A DNA stretch of 43,112 nt from CAYXGZ01 sp964464755 (GTDB lineage Bacteria; Planctomycetota; MHYJ01; JACPRB01). Positions 7,048 through 15,015 of the stretch are shown in pieces. Location: contig CAYXGZ010000030.1 in assembly GCA_964464755.1 (NCBI GenBank), positions 1-43,112 of the forward strand. Reading direction: 5' to 3'. Every line of letters starts with the position of its first letter. Within the stretch, counting starts at the first letter, position 1. The notes below the pieces were generated by a model, which was not told where the DNA came from, did not search any database, and was given only the letters and a program-made list of their open reading frames with translations. Both the position numbers and the translations under genes were made by a program.

Positions 7048-8194
7048 CCTGTCCCGGGCCGTTGATCTCGATCCCTCGAACATGGAATGGTGGTTCCAGC
7101 GGGGAAACGCCCGAATGTCCACCAAGGACTACCCCGCGGCGATCCAGGACTACTCCAAGGCGATCCAGATCAATCCCATGTCCACGAATCCGTTGCTCAA
7201 TCGTGCAGCGGCCTTCATTGGGTCGGATCGCGCGGTGGACGCGCTGGCCGACTACGACCTGGCCCTGGTCCTTGAGCCTGATTCCCGGGAAGCCCTCATC
7301 CGGAGGGGTGCCCTCCGCGAGGACCGAGGCGAACTGGCTGGTGCGGAGCAGGACTACGACCACGTGATCAAGCTGGTTCCCGGCCTGGCCGAGGTGCACG
7401 GCTATCGCGGCCGGGTGAGATTGGCGCAGGGGAACACCGATGGCGCCATCGCCGATTTCACGCGGGCCTTGGAACTCGGACCCAAGGAGGTCGGGCATCT
7501 TGCCTCCCGAGGGCAGGCCTTGAGCCGGAAAGGGGATCACGCCGCGGCGATCGCCGATTTCACACTGGCCATCTCCCTGAAGCCCGGGGTGGCTGCCCTC
7601 CTTGCCCTTCGCGGAGGTTCTTACTCCGCGCTCCAGGATTGGCCGAAGGCGATCTCGGACTATGGGGCGGCGATCGAGATAGATCCGAAGTATGCCAAGG
7701 CCATCACCGGCCGGGCCTACGCCAGATTCAACGTCCAATCGTGGGCCGATGCCGTGGCCGACTTCAGGAAGGCCTGCGAATTGACACGGGACAACCTCGA
7801 CTACAAGCGCTTGAGGATCTGGTTGGCCCGATCCCGCTCCGGGGAGGGCCCGGCGGCCACCGACGAGTTGCGTCGCTGGATGTCCACCCGGACTCCCGAG
7901 AAGGAGAACGAGGAGTGGGCGCTCCGGAAACTGGAATTCTGCATCGGGACCGTGGGCGAGAAGGAATTCCTCGCCGACCCCGGGAAGGCGGACGAGAAAG
8001 TCTCCCCTGGGCGCCGCTGCGAGGCCTACTTCTATGCGGCGAACAGGCGGTTGATCGGCGGAGATCGCGCCGGGGCGCTGGAACTGTTCCGCCGCTGCCG
8101 GGACACCGGGCAGACCGGCTTCCAGGAATACCTGACCTCGTTGGCCGAATTGAGGCTCCTCGAGTCGGAGGACAAGAAGCCCCCGCACCGTTAG
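6554..8194 (+). CDS. Membrane-anchored TPR-repeat protein
   Basis: This 546-residue protein has one N-terminal membrane helix (QIVIVGLLVLFVIAVKYVA, residues 8-26), then about eleven 34-residue tetratricopeptide repeats between residues 40 and 430. Typical units are YGSAIEEFSTAIQARPDLG and YPAAIQDYSKAIQINPMST. A helical C-terminal segment of about 120 residues contains two cysteines. TPR arrays are protein-interaction scaffolds; the partner is not evident. It begins inside the run-on part of the cupin frame, and no other gene follows closely. Confidence 0.85.
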   Translation: MKKSATWQIVIVGLLVLFVIAVKYVAPRLTGLTDLKRAEEYQEHIVAGQRHMDAKNYGSAIEEFSTAIQARPDLGIAYRFRGLALKQAGDLSGALADLNKAVDLGPSDAASLADRAGVRFYLEDRAGALADATRALQLNPSLGSAHGWRGTARRAGGDTDGALLDLSRAVDLDPSNMEWWFQRGNARMSTKDYPAAIQDYSKAIQINPMSTNPLLNRAAAFIGSDRAVDALADYDLALVLEPDSREALIRRGALREDRGELAGAEQDYDHVIKLVPGLAEVHGYRGRVRLAQGNTDGAIADFTRALELGPKEVGHLASRGQALSRKGDHAAAIADFTLAISLKPGVAALLALRGGSYSALQDWPKAISDYGAAIEIDPKYAKAITGRAYARFNVQSWADAVADFRKACELTRDNLDYKRLRIWLARSRSGEGPAATDELRRWMSTRTPEKENEEWALRKLEFCIGTVGEKEFLADPGKADEKVSPGRRCEAYFYAANRRLIGGDRAGALELFRRCRDTGQTGFQEYLTSLAELRLLESEDKKPPHR

Positions 8195-8318
8195 GCCGGG
8201 TCGAAGCCGGCTCCGCGGCTAACCGACCGCCTTCCGGAACGCCACCCGGGCCACCCATCCCGACGTCGGGCTCAAGCGGAGCCCCGTTCGCGCCGATGAG
8301 TTCCTGCGGAGGGACTCC

Positions 8319-8540
8319 ATGCGGAACCTGGTCGCCGACCTGCTTCAGATGGCGGAGGTGGTGGTCCAGGGGGCCCGGGTCCTCACGGGGATCTCGGAGT
8401 CGTGCTCCTCGATGAAGTCACGGCCGGTCAAATCGGCCTACGGCGGGCGCGACGCGCTGCTCGCCCGGCCCGCGATGGCCCGCTTCGGCCTCGTCCCCGG
8501 CCCGGCGATCCGTCCCCCGCGCCACGCCCACGGCCGGTAA
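8319..8540 (+). CDS. Doubtful short ORF in a 363-bp gap
   Basis: The stretch 8195-8557 contains no recognised gene. Its best candidate is this 73-codon ORF, MRNLVADLLQMAEVVVQG..., which has GGAGG seven nucleotides before its ATG. The first 40 residues look helical, the rest is Arg/Pro-rich and resembles noncoding GC-rich sequence. It may be the remnant of a larger gene broken in the accessory region. Confidence 0.3.
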   Translation: MRNLVADLLQMAEVVVQGARVLTGISESCSSMKSRPVKSAYGGRDALLARPAMARFGLVPGPAIRPPRHAHGR

Positions 8541-8557
8541 CGGCCGCCCTGGGGGCG

Positions 8558-8836
8558 TCACTTTCCGAGTTCGTGCCCCTCGATCATGATGCGCACCTTC
8601 ACCCTCGTCGGGGTGCCCCCGTCGAGATTGCTCACCACCACCGGGCAATGCCCGGGGTCCACCTCCCGGATTTCATGGGCCGGCTTGAACAGGGTGGGAA
8701 CCCTGGCGAAGTCGTGGATCCGCTGCCGATCCTCGTCGGTCAGGTTCCGGGGATCCTCGGGACGGTAGATGCAGTAGGAGAGATTCCCGCGGACGGCCTG
8801 CAGATCGACCCCGAGGCTCATCCGGCCCTTGACCAC
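8558..8836 (-). CDS. Beta-rich protein, probably 5'-truncated next to a repeat
   Basis: The GTG at 8836 gives 92 residues, but the same frame upstream encodes plausible strands (RYAVNQEIEIAPGNRWAWGIE) without any ATG, GTG or TTG before repeat copy 2 at 8925. A signal peptide or N-terminus therefore seems to have been replaced by the repeat. Alternating hydrophobics and the HCPVVVSNLDGG turn suggest a beta-sandwich such as a GOLD- or C2-like domain, an inference only. The family is not recognised. Confidence 0.45.
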   Translation of the reverse strand: MVKGRMSLGVDLQAVRGNLSYCIYRPEDPRNLTDEDRQRIHDFARVPTLFKPAHEIREVDPGHCPVVVSNLDGGTPTRVKVRIMIEGHELGK

Positions 8837-8924
8837 CTCGATGCCCCAGGCCCAGCGGTTCCCGGGGGCGATCTCGATCTCCTGGTTGACGGCGTACCTG
8901 GGCAGGGAGGACGCGCTGGACTTG

Positions 8925-9121
8925 GGAGATAGGCCATACGAAGGCCGAATCGTGCGGCGGGATCCGGCCTGATCGCGATGGCAGGACGGGGGATCCTGCC
9001 GGGTGAACCGAAGCGGCCTTTTCGGCCAAGCTCATCGATCCGGAGTATACCCCTCCGGAAGCCCTTGGCGACGGAGCGCGACGGGTCCGGGCCGGCCCGG
9101 CTAGAACTCAAAGCTACCTTG
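8925..9121 (-). repeat. 197-bp interspersed repeat, copy 2
   Basis: Full-length copy from GGAGATAGGCC to GCTACCTTG (plus strand), 197 bp like the others. On the minus strand TATACT is followed 8 nt later by ATG (9035) and 37 open codons, including KAASVHPAGSP and SAFVWPIS shared with the 9684 copy. Beyond the boundary the frame is not that of the 8558-8836 gene. Confidence 0.85.
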
Positions 9122-9396
9122 GCGGCCCTGCGCCTGGCCCCCCGGGTGGCCCCCCCGGCTGGGGATCGAGAAGCTCCTGGCCGACGCGCGGGCTCTCCGG
9201 AAGTAATCGCCCGGAGCGTGGTCGGGAGTGGGGAATGGGGCGGTGAATCCCGCGCGAACACCGCCGGGCCCGAGGCGCGGAAAAGGATGTAGAGGCTAGC
9301 CGACAGCGTCGCCAGGGTCAGCCACGAGGTCGCGGCCACCGCGATGCGGCCCGGGGCGGTCCTCAAGCGTCCCGGCCCGGCCGGGTCGGGACTCAA
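9122..9396 (-). other. Possible membrane-protein fragment between two repeats
   Basis: A frame opening with TTG at 9396, overlapping the stop of the YecH-family gene as TTGA, encodes a basic start and one clear membrane helix (VAATSWLTLATLSASLYILF) followed by a Pro/Ser/Arg-rich tail running into repeat copy 2. It could be a small real membrane protein or the 5' remnant of a larger gene cut by the repeat. Confidence 0.3.
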
Positions 9397-9397
9397 T
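9354..9397 (-). repeat. Short diverged fragment of the 197-bp repeat
   Basis: GGGCGGTCCTCAAGCG...GGGACTCAATGC matches, with several substitutions, the GCGGTCCCCGAGCG...AGAACTCAAAGC end of the full copies. It lies at the 3' end of the YecH-family gene, whose TGA is inside it, so that gene has repeat sequence on both sides. Confidence 0.45.
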
Positions 9398-9662
9398 GCG
9401 GGTCGGGATGCGCATGCCCCTCGTGGCCGCAGATCCGGTCGGGCGCCGTGCCGAATCCCCCGTCGGTCCCGACGAACTTGTCCCGCCGCTTGAGGAAGCT
9501 CACCAGCTCCCCGGCGGTCATGTTCTCGGCCGAGCAGGTGTGGAAGCGGGTCCCGGGCCCGAACTTGAGGAGGATCGCCTCCTCGAGGGTCTGGTCGGTG
9601 AAGGAGCGGCCGGAGGCGAGCATCATCTCCAGGACCTCGTGGCCATGGACGGATCGAACCAT
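9393..9662 (-). CDS. YecH-family (DUF2492) putative metal-binding protein
   Basis: This 89-residue protein starts MVRSVHGHEVLEMM and carries the family hallmarks: the VHGHEV start, FHTCSAENMTAGELVSFL and a final ICGHEGHAHPDPH with His/Cys for metal. The family's biochemical role is not established; a redox or metal role is presumed. GGAGG eight nucleotides upstream supports the ATG at 9662. The frame is also open upstream into repeat copy 3, so an alternative 133-residue form from the ATG at 9794 would fuse the repeat's 37 codons plus 7 linker codons to this protein. Confidence 0.8.
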   Translation of the reverse strand: MVRSVHGHEVLEMMLASGRSFTDQTLEEAILLKFGPGTRFHTCSAENMTAGELVSFLKRRDKFVGTDGGFGTAPDRICGHEGHAHPDPH

Positions 9663-9683
9663 GGGGATACCCTCCGGGTCGGT

Positions 9684-9880
9684 GAAGATAGGCCAGACGA
9701 AGGCCGAATCGGGCGGCGGGATCCGGTCTGGAGTCACGGGTAGGGAGGGGGATCCTGCCGGGTGAACCGAAGCGGCCTTATCGGACACGCTCATCGAACC
9801 CGAGTATACCCCGCCCGGAGGGCCGTGGGGCGGTCCCCGAGCGCCCCGGCCCTTCCCGGCTAGAACTCAAAGCTCCCTTG
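9684..9880 (-). repeat. 197-bp interspersed repeat, copy 3
   Basis: Full-length copy from GAAGATAGGCC to GCTCCCTTG (plus strand). On the minus strand TATACT (9803-9808) precedes ATG (9794) by 8 nt, and 37 codons lead exactly to the boundary and then in frame into the YecH-family gene. Its other end contains the last six codons and stop of the IS91-like transposase (QGSFEF then TAG). Confidence 0.9.
9803..9808 (-). promoter_or_regulatory. -10-like TATACT inside the repeat
   Basis: TATACT, 8 nt, ATG. The same box and spacing occur in copy 2, and TATACC with equal spacing in copy 1, so the repeat may carry its own leaderless promoter. No consensus -35 is seen. Confidence 0.45.
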
Positions 9881-11317
9881 ATTGAAATCGAAGGCCTCAT
9901 CCGGCGGCGGCCGCGGACGAGCCACCGGCGGCGAGTCGTCCGGAAGCCTCATCGCCCGCAGCATCCGCCCCGCCAGCTCCCGATCCCGGATCAGCGCCAG
10001 CATTCGCATCCGGCTTCCGCAGCGCGGACACGCCAGCACGTCCGTCCCCAGCCACCGCGCCATCAGCTCCGCCCACTCCGCCCGGCTCCTCCCCCCGCGC
10101 CGCAACCGGGACGGCCGCCCCTCCGCCGGATGCTCCCTGCAGCCCCCCGCGCTTGAGCCCGCCGCCGGAGCCGCCCCCAGGCCCTCCGTCAGAGCCTTCC
10201 GCACCTTCGCGTGCGCCGCCAACACCCCGTCGTAACGCACCAGGTGCGATCTCGGCGGAGCCACCAGCGCCGCCACCTTCTCCACCAGCTGCAACGGAGT
10301 CAGGACCACGTGCGTCGCCCCGTCGTACCGCGCCTTCCGGAACCCGTACGCCACCCGCCCGTCCGGCAGCAGCTCCAGCCGCTCCGCCGCCAGCGCCGGC
10401 CGCAGCACGTACCCGCAGAGCCGCTCCAGCCCCGCCCGATCCCCCGCCCGGATCCTCACCCCCGCCTGCAGGCTCCAGCCGTCCCCCGACGTCACGCAGT
10501 ACGGCTTGTCGTCCGGCCACGTCGACCCCGCCTCCTCCGCCCCCGCCAGCCCCAGCGGCCTCCCGTCCGCCGTCCCCCGGCCCTGGATCGCCGCCGCCCG
10601 CACCCCGTCGAACCACGACGGCTCGTCGTCCCGCACCCGCCACCCCGACTCCCGCCCGAACTCCTCCAGGTAACCCCGCCTCACCAGCAACCGCAGCACC
10701 TTGAAGCGCGTCCGGCTCAGCACCCGGTCCAGCTCGTCCCGCGACGGCACGGCCGCCCGATGGAACCGCGTCCCCTCGTAGACCCCGTCCAGCGCCAGCG
10801 TGTGGAAGTGGATGTTCAGGTTCAGCGAGCCCCCGAAGCGCTGGATCGCCGTCACCGCTCCCCCCCGCGCCCCCCGAATCCCCGAGCGCCGCCGCAGGTC
10901 CCCCAGCAATTCCCGGATGAACACCCCCCGCACCGCCGTCAGCAGCCTCGAATCCCGCGCCAGCAGGTAGCGGATCGGCCGCGGCACGCTCAGCACCCAC
11001 TGCCGCACCGGCACCCGCGGCAGCACCGCGTCCACGAGGTGCGTCGCCGTGTCCGCCATCCGCCGGCCCGCGCACGACGGGCAGATGCTCCGCTCCTTTC
11101 ACGAGAATCCCACGGCCGTGTCGTAGCCGCAGCCGGGACACCTCACCCGCGCGAAGCCGTTCGCCAGGATCCCGCAATCCAGGAAGCGCCGCAGCGCCCC
11201 CCGGACGTAGCGGGGCACCCCGTTCGACCGGGCCAGGAACTCCTCCAGGTGCTCCCGCACCACGCGATGCAGCACCGACCGCTCCGGCTGCCGACGACGA
11301 TAGGTCGCTACCTGCAC
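9860..11317 (-). pseudogene. IS91-like (HUH, Y2/Zn) transposase with in-frame TGA
   Basis: Read through one stop, this frame gives about 485 residues. The N-terminal zinc domain contains RVRCPGCGYDTAVGFS, then TGA (11099-11101), then KERSICPSCAGRRMADT. Related proteins have Cys at the TGA position, so TGC to TGA is the simplest change. Downstream are VPVRQWVLSVPRPIRYLLA, the HUH motif in NLNIHFHTLALDGVY, and a late CPRCGSRMRMLALI zinc knuckle. The start is uncertain; GTG at 11317 fits homology. HUH transposases move elements by rolling-circle transfer. The gene's last 21 nt lie in repeat copy 3. It appears inactive unless the stop is suppressed. Confidence 0.85.
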
Positions 11318-11561
11318 CCCGAAGGAAGCGCAAGGCGGGGGCCGCGGCCGGCCGCAGGGAAGCGGGCCTTCGAAAGCTCGCGGGACGTGGCGATTCGAAA
11401 TGCGATGGGAATTCGCGAAACAGCCGGGCCCCGCCTGCCGCGCCCGTCGCAGGTCGACGCGCAGTCCGGGTCCCCGGGCGTCATGGACGACAGGGTGTCC
11501 TGCCTGGAGTCGTCCCTGGTGCCCAGGATTTGAAACCCCCGGGCTGGACGGGGGAAATGAA

Positions 11562-11589
11562 ACGGGCACCGGATCGACCCGGTGCCCGT
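11562..11589 (-). terminator. Terminator-like hairpin after tRNA-Lys
   Basis: An 11-bp stem (ACGGGCACCGG paired with CCGGTGCCCGT) with a 6-nt loop lies 11 nt after the tRNA CCA end. On the minus strand it is followed by TTTCATTT, a modest T-run. The 240 bp between it and the transposase start (11318-11556) hold no gene I can support. Confidence 0.65.
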
Positions 11590-11599
11590 CGTTCGTTCG

Positions 11600-11675
11600 T
11601 GGTGCGCCGAGAGGGATTCGAACCCACGACCCGCTGATTAAGAATCAGCTGCTCTACCAGCTGAGCTATCGGCGC
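11600..11675 (-). tRNA. tRNA-Lys (anticodon CTT)
   Basis: The minus strand folds as a full cloverleaf of 76 nt with encoded CCA. The acceptor stem is GCGCCGA/TCGGCGC, the D arm is GCTCAGCTGGTAGAGC, the anticodon loop TTCTTAA reads CTT (lysine codon AAG), and the T arm contains GGTTCGAATCC. Discriminator base is A. It marks the right edge of the accessory region. Confidence 0.97.
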
Positions 11676-11710
11676 CAATCGACCCGGGCCGGAGCCCGGA
11701 GCGGGACGCC

Positions 11711-11738
11711 ATTATAGGTAGGAGGGTCCGCAATGCAA
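11711..11738 (-). promoter_or_regulatory. Sigma70-type promoter of tRNA-Lys
   Basis: A perfect -10 TATAAT (11711-11716) is preceded by TTGCAT (11733-11738) with a 16-nt spacer, and lies 35 nt upstream of the tRNA 5' end. Confidence 0.75.
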
Positions 11739-11799
11739 GGCCCCGCTCGGCGGATCTCGAAGTCCCGCGCCGCGACCTCGATAGCTGCCGGGTCCGGCC

Positions 11800-12483
11800 C
11801 TACGGCCGGGTCCCGAGGCGCCGGCGCAGCGCCTCGAAGTCCGTCGGGGAGAGGATCCCCTGCTGCGTGAGCGCGCGGACCTCGCCGAAGAGCCGGGATC
11901 CCTCGACCGCCCGCCGGGCCACCTCGGCCTCGGCCTCGATCGCGTCCTTGATCCGCAGGATCTCCTTCGTGTCCGTCAGCCCGAACTGCATCATCCGGTC
12001 CAGCCGGCCCAGCCGGGCCCGCTTCTGCTTCTCCACGAACTCGACCTGCGCCTCGATCTCCGCGAGCAGCTCCACGGCCCGCCGCTTCGCGTCCTCCGGC
12101 GACCCCGGCGCCCGGCCCTGGACGTGCCGGTTCGCCCCCTCGAGGAAGGCCAGCTCCCCGTGGTCCAGCCACAGCGAGTTGCACGACGGGCAGAGGTCGT
12201 ACGCGAAGCCCTCTCCGGTCCCCGCCTCCAGCCGGCCCATCGGCACCCGGCAGCGCGGGCAGCGCGCCGTCATCGAGTCCGCCGCCGCGTGCGGGATCGC
12301 GCCGCCCCGGCGCGCGTCCTCGCCGCGCACGCTCTCGAGGTTCGCGTCCGTCAGGAGCCGCACCAGCTCCCCGCGCTCGAAGAAGAGCCCGAGGCAGGAG
12401 GGGCAGCGCTCGATGACCGTGCCCGACGTCGAGTACGACTCGAGCGAGCCGACGCACTTCGCGCAGGGGAGGCGGTTGCTCAC
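11800..12483 (-). CDS. Double zf-TFIIB zinc-finger protein
   Basis: This 227-residue protein has two tandem zf-TFIIB-type zinc knuckle domains. The first has C7-x2-C10 and C27-x2-C30 followed by GLFFERGELVRLL; the second, near residues 75-112, has CPRC and CPSC followed by SLWLDHGELAFL. The last 100 residues are helical and charged, probably coiled coil (ELLAEIEAQVEFVEKQKRAR). Bacterial proteins with this domain are widespread, with no agreed function. The GTG start overlaps the TGA of the upstream DUF4388 gene (GTGA), showing coupling. Confidence 0.8.
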   Translation of the reverse strand: MSNRLPCAKCVGSLESYSTSGTVIERCPSCLGLFFERGELVRLLTDANLESVRGEDARRGGAIPHAAADSMTARCPRCRVPMGRLEAGTGEGFAYDLCPSCNSLWLDHGELAFLEGANRHVQGRAPGSPEDAKRRAVELLAEIEAQVEFVEKQKRARLGRLDRMMQFGLTDTKEILRIKDAIEAEAEVARRAVEGSRLFGEVRALTQQGILSPTDFEALRRRLGTRP

Positions 12484-14987
12484 GAGCCCTGCCTCGGGAG
12501 GATCTCCACCGTCACCGGCAGCGACGAGGTCTCCGACGACTCGCCGCCCGGCCAGCCCAGCTTGCCCGTCCAGCGGACCAGGTACTTGCCCGGGAGCCCC
12601 GCGCCCTCCGCCACCGACTTCAGCGGGAGGCTGCCGCCGACGAACTCCCCGGGCCCCAGCTTCAGCGACCGCGCCGGGGATTTCGCCGCGAGCGGCGAGC
12701 CCTTCAGCACCGTGCCGTTCGAGTCCTTCACCGTGAACACCGGCGCGAAGTCCGCGGGCAGGACGACCTCGACCGCCTCGCGCCCGACGTTGAGGAGCCG
12801 CCACTCGACCGCGACCCGGTCCTCCAGGCCCGCGACCGGCGCGGGCGCCGACACGACGGCCTGGATCGTACGGTGGCCCCGGCCCAGGAGCAGCGCCTCC
12901 CAGTCGTGGGGCCGCGGCCCCGGATCCGCCTTCGTCCTCAGCTTCAGCTGCGCCTCGGCCTCCTTCCAGGCCTCCGAGCCGGGCGCCTCGAGCGACATCG
13001 ACTCCACGATCGCGAGCAGCGCGGGGTTCGAGCCGAGCTCCCCCAGCGTCCGGATCGCCGCGACCTTCACCGCGGGCAGCGAGTCCTCGGCGAGCATCCG
13101 CAGCGCCGGCAGGGCCAGCGGGTGGGCCAGGCCCTTGAGGTCGTCGAGCGCGGCCGGGTTCCCCTCGCGGACCCCGCGCGCGGCCTTCGCGGCGCGGTCG
13201 AGGAACGCGTGCTCGACCTTCGTGCGGTGCTCGAGGAACTGGCGGCGGAGCTCGGTCGCCTTGCCGCGGACGTCCTCGAGCCGCGCGAGCTCCAGCAGGG
13301 CGTCGAGCCCGGCCACGGCCTCGGGGATGCGCTCCTCCTGGTCGAGCTTCTCCACCCGGGGGAACTCCGCGCCCGCGTAGCGGCGCTCGTGCTCGTCGCG
13401 CTCCGTGCGGGCGTCGGTGGCGACGAACGACCAGGCCGCGCGGTCCGCGACGCGGTTGTAGAGCTTGAGCACGCCCGCGTAGTCCCGCTGCTCGACCATC
13501 GGCAGGGTCTTCGAGCGGGCCTCGGAGAGCGAGGAGCGGGCCTTCATGTCGTGGGCGAAGGCCGCGAGGACGATCGCGCCGGCCGCGGCGCCGGCGAGGA
13601 TCCAGCGGACGCGCCTGGCCCGGGTCCGCTTGCGGCGGTAGATGCCCGTCTCGATCTCGAGGCGCTGCTTGGCGACGTCCTCGAGCGTGGGGTCGAGGCG
13701 GAGCAGGGTCCGGGAGCGCTGGACGATGAGGCCCTCGTCGCCCTTGGCGACGGCGCGGGCGTGGAGCTTGCGGTAGAGCGCGATGGCCTCGTCCTTGTCG
13801 CCCATCTGGCGGGCGATCTCGGCGAGCTCCTCGACGATCTCGTCCTTGTCCGAGAAGCGCGCGACGAGGCGCTCGTAGACGGCGCGGGCCCGGTCGGGGA
13901 GGCCGGCGCGCTTGAGGGAGGCGGCCAGGCCCTCGCCGTGGACGAGGGCCTCGTCGGCCCGGCCCAGGTCGAGCAGGAGCTGGAAGAGCCGCTCCTGCGT
14001 GAAGGTGTCGCGCGGCGTCAGGCGGACGATGCGGCGGCAGGCCTCGACGGCCTCCTCGAGGCGCTTCTGCTCGGTGAGCTCGGCGAGGAGGAGGCGGTAC
14101 TCCGCGGCGGCCTCCTCGGGCTTGTCGAGGCCCTCGAGGGCCTGGGCGGAGAGCTGGCGGAGCTCGGGCGAGTGGCGCTCGTGCTGGAGGGCGTAGTGGG
14201 CGAGGCCGAGGACGTGGGACCAGCGGCGCTCCTTGGCGTGGACGCGGGCGCGGTTGGCCGCCTCGGCGACGGGGAGGGCCTGGATGGCGCCGGCCCGCAG
14301 GAGGGTGGCGGCGGACTTGAAGACGGCGAACTGGCCGAGGTGGGTGACGGTCTGGATGTCGCCGAGCCGCCGCTCGCCGTCCACGTGCGCGAAAACCCGC
14401 AGGGCGACGGCGTCCATGGCGCCCGCGGTCGGCGGGGAGAGCGGCTGGAAGATCTCCTCGGAGGAGAGGACGACCTTCCGGATCTCGGTCCACTCGTCGG
14501 AGCGGCGCAGGGCCTCCATGATGACGCCGTCGACGGGGAGCTTGAGGTCCCAGTCGAGCTGGCGGGTGTCGTAGCTCGCCTCGTCGGGGTCGCCCTCGCT
14601 GAACTCGAACTCGGCGTCGGTCCAGAGGAAGGCGTCGCAGACGAGCTCGGTCATCTGCTCGGAGAGGGCGGCCTTGATGTCGTCCTCGGTGACGGCGCCC
14701 TTCTGCAGGAGGGACTTGAGGAGGCCGTGCTCGCCCTGGCGCTTGTCGGGCTTGCCGAGCTGGTCGGCCTTGAGCTTGCCGGTGGCGAGGAGGCCGTTGG
14801 GGATCGAGGGGCCGTGGGAGGCGCCGAGGCCGACGAGGCGGAGGAGGCCCTTCTCGAACCAGAGGTAGCGGCGGCGGTCGCCGACCTTGAGGGCGAGGGT
14901 CCCGGTCTGGGAGTTCTGGGCCAGCTCCTGGAAGACGCTGGCCAGGTTGAGGCTGCGGAGGTCGCCGCGGAGCACCACGGGGTGCAA
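12480..14987 (-). CDS. DUF4388-TPR-transmembrane-HEAT protein
   Basis: This 835-residue multi-domain protein begins with a DUF4388/PatA-like domain (residues 7-115; GDLRSLNLASVFQELAQNSQTG), a domain found in gliding and polarity regulators of myxobacteria and in planctomycetes. A helical region follows to about 240, TPR-like repeats span about 255-430, and one membrane helix lies at 461-478 (RWILAGAAAGAIVLAAFA). The second half has a helical segment with HEAT-like repeats (LALPALRMLAEDSLPAVKVAA) and a beta-rich C-terminal domain. The first GTG codons (VVLRGDL) are alternatives to the TTG at 14987; no Shine-Dalgarno decides. It is coupled to the zf-TFIIB gene. Confidence 0.8.
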   Translation of the reverse strand: MHPVVLRGDLRSLNLASVFQELAQNSQTGTLALKVGDRRRYLWFEKGLLRLVGLGASHGPSIPNGLLATGKLKADQLGKPDKRQGEHGLLKSLLQKGAVTEDDIKAALSEQMTELVCDAFLWTDAEFEFSEGDPDEASYDTRQLDWDLKLPVDGVIMEALRRSDEWTEIRKVVLSSEEIFQPLSPPTAGAMDAVALRVFAHVDGERRLGDIQTVTHLGQFAVFKSAATLLRAGAIQALPVAEAANRARVHAKERRWSHVLGLAHYALQHERHSPELRQLSAQALEGLDKPEEAAAEYRLLLAELTEQKRLEEAVEACRRIVRLTPRDTFTQERLFQLLLDLGRADEALVHGEGLAASLKRAGLPDRARAVYERLVARFSDKDEIVEELAEIARQMGDKDEAIALYRKLHARAVAKGDEGLIVQRSRTLLRLDPTLEDVAKQRLEIETGIYRRKRTRARRVRWILAGAAAGAIVLAAFAHDMKARSSLSEARSKTLPMVEQRDYAGVLKLYNRVADRAAWSFVATDARTERDEHERRYAGAEFPRVEKLDQEERIPEAVAGLDALLELARLEDVRGKATELRRQFLEHRTKVEHAFLDRAAKAARGVREGNPAALDDLKGLAHPLALPALRMLAEDSLPAVKVAAIRTLGELGSNPALLAIVESMSLEAPGSEAWKEAEAQLKLRTKADPGPRPHDWEALLLGRGHRTIQAVVSAPAPVAGLEDRVAVEWRLLNVGREAVEVVLPADFAPVFTVKDSNGTVLKGSPLAAKSPARSLKLGPGEFVGGSLPLKSVAEGAGLPGKYLVRWTGKLGWPGGESSETSSLPVTVEILPRQGS

Positions 14988-15015
14988 GTCTAAGGGGCGC
15001 GGCCCGCCCGTGCAA

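Noticed and set aside
6422..8188. A 588-codon minus-strand frame opposite the TPR gene.
   Set aside because: It is antisense to clear TPR repeats and has no domain or start signal.
8925..9880. The repeat-gene-repeat order as an integron cassette array.
   Set aside because: The repeats lack GTTRRRY/RYYYAAC core sites and the folded form of attC, and no integron integrase is in the window.
11099..11101. Selenocysteine insertion at the transposase TGA.
   Set aside because: No SECIS-like hairpin is convincing after the codon and no selenocysteine gene is present; a nonsense mutation is simpler.
11800..15015. A 1071-codon minus-strand frame covering the zf-TFIIB gene and the DUF4388 gene.
   Set aside because: Only its last 227 codons are protein-like; the rest is an Arg/Pro-rich shadow of the DUF4388 gene in another frame.
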